Source of the DNA: Nilaparvata lugens
Taxonomy: Eukaryota; Arthropoda; Insecta; Hemiptera; Delphacidae
Reading direction: 5' to 3'
DNA length: 64,000 bases
Assembly (NCBI RefSeq): GCF_014356525.2
Contig: NC_052515.1
Location: 21,780,365-21,844,364, forward strand
The position numbers and the translations under genes were made by a program. How positions within the stretch are numbered: position 1 is the stretch's first letter; each line of letters opens with the position of its first letter. Under the pieces are notes generated by a model. The model searched no databases, was not told the DNA's origin, and was given only the letters and a program-made list of their open reading frames with translations. This document shows positions 62,646 to 64,000 of the stretch, one piece after another.

Positions 62646-63633
62646 TCAATGTCAAATCACAGCCAGGATTGGTTGGAAGAGAGAAGAATCCGACTCACGG
62701 CATCCAACTTTGGGCTGATGTGTAGTGTGCAACAGGACGCCAGACTCCAACTGTGCTCCAGTGGTAAGATAGATAGATAGATAGAAAATGCCTTTATTCA
62801 ATATAAATAAAAATAATAAGACTACAATCATGTTACAAAATAAACAATTAAAAATTATATAATTAAGATAATGATTGTGCTAAATAAAAAAACATGAGAC
62901 AAAAAACTTGACATAACCATAAAGGTTGTCTGCCAGAGTTGGTAGGCCTATTCTACAAAAACAAAAGAAATTCGAAATTTTGTGAAAACAATTATCATTG
63001 GAAACCAAATAAAGAAAAAAAATAAAATAAATAAAGAACCTGCTACATAAAGAACAAATAAATCAATAAAGCTGAACAAAATGAAATAAATACTACTTTA
63101 ATGCCTCAGTAATTTTCCTTTTTATATTTAATAATTAAACTCCCTAATCATTTCATTTCTAATACTAACTGCCCTTTCCACATATCGCGCTAGTGGTAAA
63201 GAAGCTTCTGTATGCACCTCTCAACTTGCATTCTACGGGAGAGCGAATGAGGGAGTCAACTTGAGTCATCACTTGGAGTCACAGTCCAGCCTTGCAGTTT
63301 TTCAATTGACTAACAAAAGCCATTCTTGAGAGCCTCCCCTAACGGCTTCATTGGGAATGATGACATTGTGGAGGTTAAGTATCCATCAAGTGGGGAAGAT
63401 AATATTACATTCGATGAAGTGATTGAAATAAGATTAGCTTGGTAGGTAAAATGTCCAAAAAGAGCAAAATTAATGAAAGCTACGACATAAAATCAAGTCA
63501 CTCTTATTTTTATAAAATCCAAGGGCAACTACATATAACGAAAAGAAAGTACTGTATCCTTGTCATTTGGACTCCGAAAGGCCTCAAAACTTTTGACATT
63601 GACCGAGATGAGTTTTGGGAAGTGACTATGTAA
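62646..63633 (+). pseudogene. YqaJ recombinase domain, interrupted
   Basis: Left part 62646-62767 encodes QDWLEERRIRLTASNFGLMC; right part 63192-63633 encodes VVKKLLYAPL and, in a second frame, KPFLRASPNGFIGNDDIVEV, then after another shift SYFYKIQGQLHITKRKYCIL. D...E-x-K of the PD-(D/E)xK core and the QxQGQL helix are recognisable. The 424-bp insert between the parts is bounded by AGTGGTAA copies. Not translatable as it stands. Confidence 0.75.
62768..63191 (-). mobile_element. Retroelement insertion in the YqaJ domain, AGTGGTAA target duplication
   Basis: AGTGGTAA at 62760-62767 and again at 63192-63199 flank the insert, and the YqaJ protein motif continues across (NCAPV | VKKLLY). The insert, read minus, ends AATAAAGGCATTTTCTATC followed by (TATC)n, a polyadenylation-like signal and tetranucleotide tail, so it is a 5'-truncated LINE or SINE. 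Its minus 5' end encodes a short ERAVSIRNEMIREF-like peptide. Confidence 0.82.
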
Positions 63634-63683
63634 GAAAAATTTTATTATTATCAAACGAAAATCCAAAGTAAATGCTGTAATTC

Positions 63684-63750
63684 ACCCCGAAGACTTCTGC
63701 TACTGCAAATATTGACAACAGGGAAAACAGCTAGATGGAAATGCATTAGC
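63684..63750 (-). mobile_element. Body fragment of the tRNA-derived SINE (reverse)
   Basis: ACCCCGAAGACTTCTGCTAC to AAAACAGCTAGATGG is the reverse complement of the SINE body at 37695-37758 with few changes. The tRNA-like head is missing or diverged. Confidence 0.75.
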
Positions 63751-63917
63751 ATTTAAATAATTGCAATATATCAGTAATTTCCATCTGTAGAAACATTTTA
63801 CATGAAATTTTTACTTCCCGAACTCATCGATCCAAGGCAGCTAAGAAGTTTGCCAATTCGAGAACCTGAGTACATTTTGCTTGCTCAAGCAGAAAAAAAG
63901 TGACGGATTCGATTCTG

Positions 63918-64000
63918 GTGTGGCACACTCACCTCACACTCTTTTTCTTGCCATGATAGTAATTGTATATTGCTCACTAGTATGTAGGCCTACTCATGTT
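63918..64000 (+). mobile_element. Start of another CTGGTGTGGCGCAC dispersed element (cut by window edge)
   Basis: TCTGGTGTGGCACACTCACC and TCTTGCCATGATAGTAATTG match the left end of the element at 3575-4405. Confidence 0.7.

Larger units (their letters stand above)
58786..63640 (+). pseudogene. Decayed multi-exon gene with YqaJ-type recombinase (exonuclease) domain
   Basis: YqaJ domains are PD-(D/E)xK-fold alkaline exonucleases of phage recombination systems and occur in transposon-like multicopy insect genes. Pieces in order: 58786-58968 with VNGPSPVFGEHLHCKSRGYF; 61682-61918 with FTGGKRINYIQKGSYMMRSA; 61990-62091 with EDAVYQSKLQKHMQTLQKTM; 62646-62760 with QDWLEERRIRLTASNFG (a YqaJ N-terminal motif); 63193 on with VVKKLLYAPL, VTVQPCSFSID, KPFLRASPNGFIG, the E-x-K motif in DIVEVKYPS, and FYKIQGQLHITKRKYC then VIWTPKG. 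The core catalytic residues can still be recognised, but a TAA (near 63305), at least two frame shifts and an insertion at 62768-63191 break it. Confidence 0.72.

Overview
This is an insect genomic window, AT-rich and crowded with transposable-element debris. Genes are split by introns of 1-5 kb with GT-AG boundaries, and long gene-free stretches are filled with MITE-like foldbacks, SINE-like repeats, Helitron ends and decayed non-LTR retrotransposons. Several repeat families look like those I associate with planthoppers (Hemiptera: Delphacidae). That placement rests on recall and is unverified. Nothing bacterial, no rRNA and no CRISPR array was seen. || Three host genes are supported. (1) Minus strand, 42294 down to 1925 and off the left edge: the BRD8 homolog (bromodomain-containing 8, a TIP60/NuA4 acetyltransferase subunit). 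I joined 15 coding exons, 877 codons, with every splice phase compatible. The N-terminal SANT-like part, coiled coil, Ser/Pro LxxLL region and acidic region are present. The bromodomain is not in the window. (2) Plus strand, 46780-48189: PWP1, a WD40 nucleolar ribosome-biogenesis protein, as one uninterrupted 469-codon frame. (3) Minus strand, 57051 down to 51387: the last three coding exons of ANAPC4, an APC/C scaffold subunit. Its 5' exons were not found. PWP1 and BRD8 are head to head across a broken LINE; PWP1 and ANAPC4 are tail to tail. || The most striking structure is a direct duplication inside BRD8. Segment A (about 13728-18911) and segment B (about 23691-30022) each carry the same three exons (102, 96 and 102 nt). 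Both block ends are phase 1, so the 300-nt block adds exactly 100 codons in frame and BRD8 is predicted to hold two identical 100-residue repeats. The exons appear identical, while introns differ by scattered substitutions and copy-specific insertions: a SINE-like element and a TIR element, each with a target-site duplication and an empty site in the other copy. The 4.8 kb between the copies holds a 124-bp minisatellite and LINE fragments, one of which ends exactly at the B junction. || Layout: 1-42.3 kb, BRD8 with repeat-filled introns; 42.5-45.3 kb, a LINE with PHD finger, truncated endonuclease and RT; 46.8-48.2 kb, PWP1; 48.2-51.4 kb, intergenic with an 820-bp foldback; 51.4-57.1 kb, ANAPC4, with LINE fragments and a Helitron in its introns; 57.4-58.7 kb, a 27-bp minisatellite framed by inverted repeats; 58.8-63.6 kb, a decayed plus-strand YqaJ-recombinase-domain gene interrupted by a retroelement insertion; 63.7-64 kb, repeat ends.
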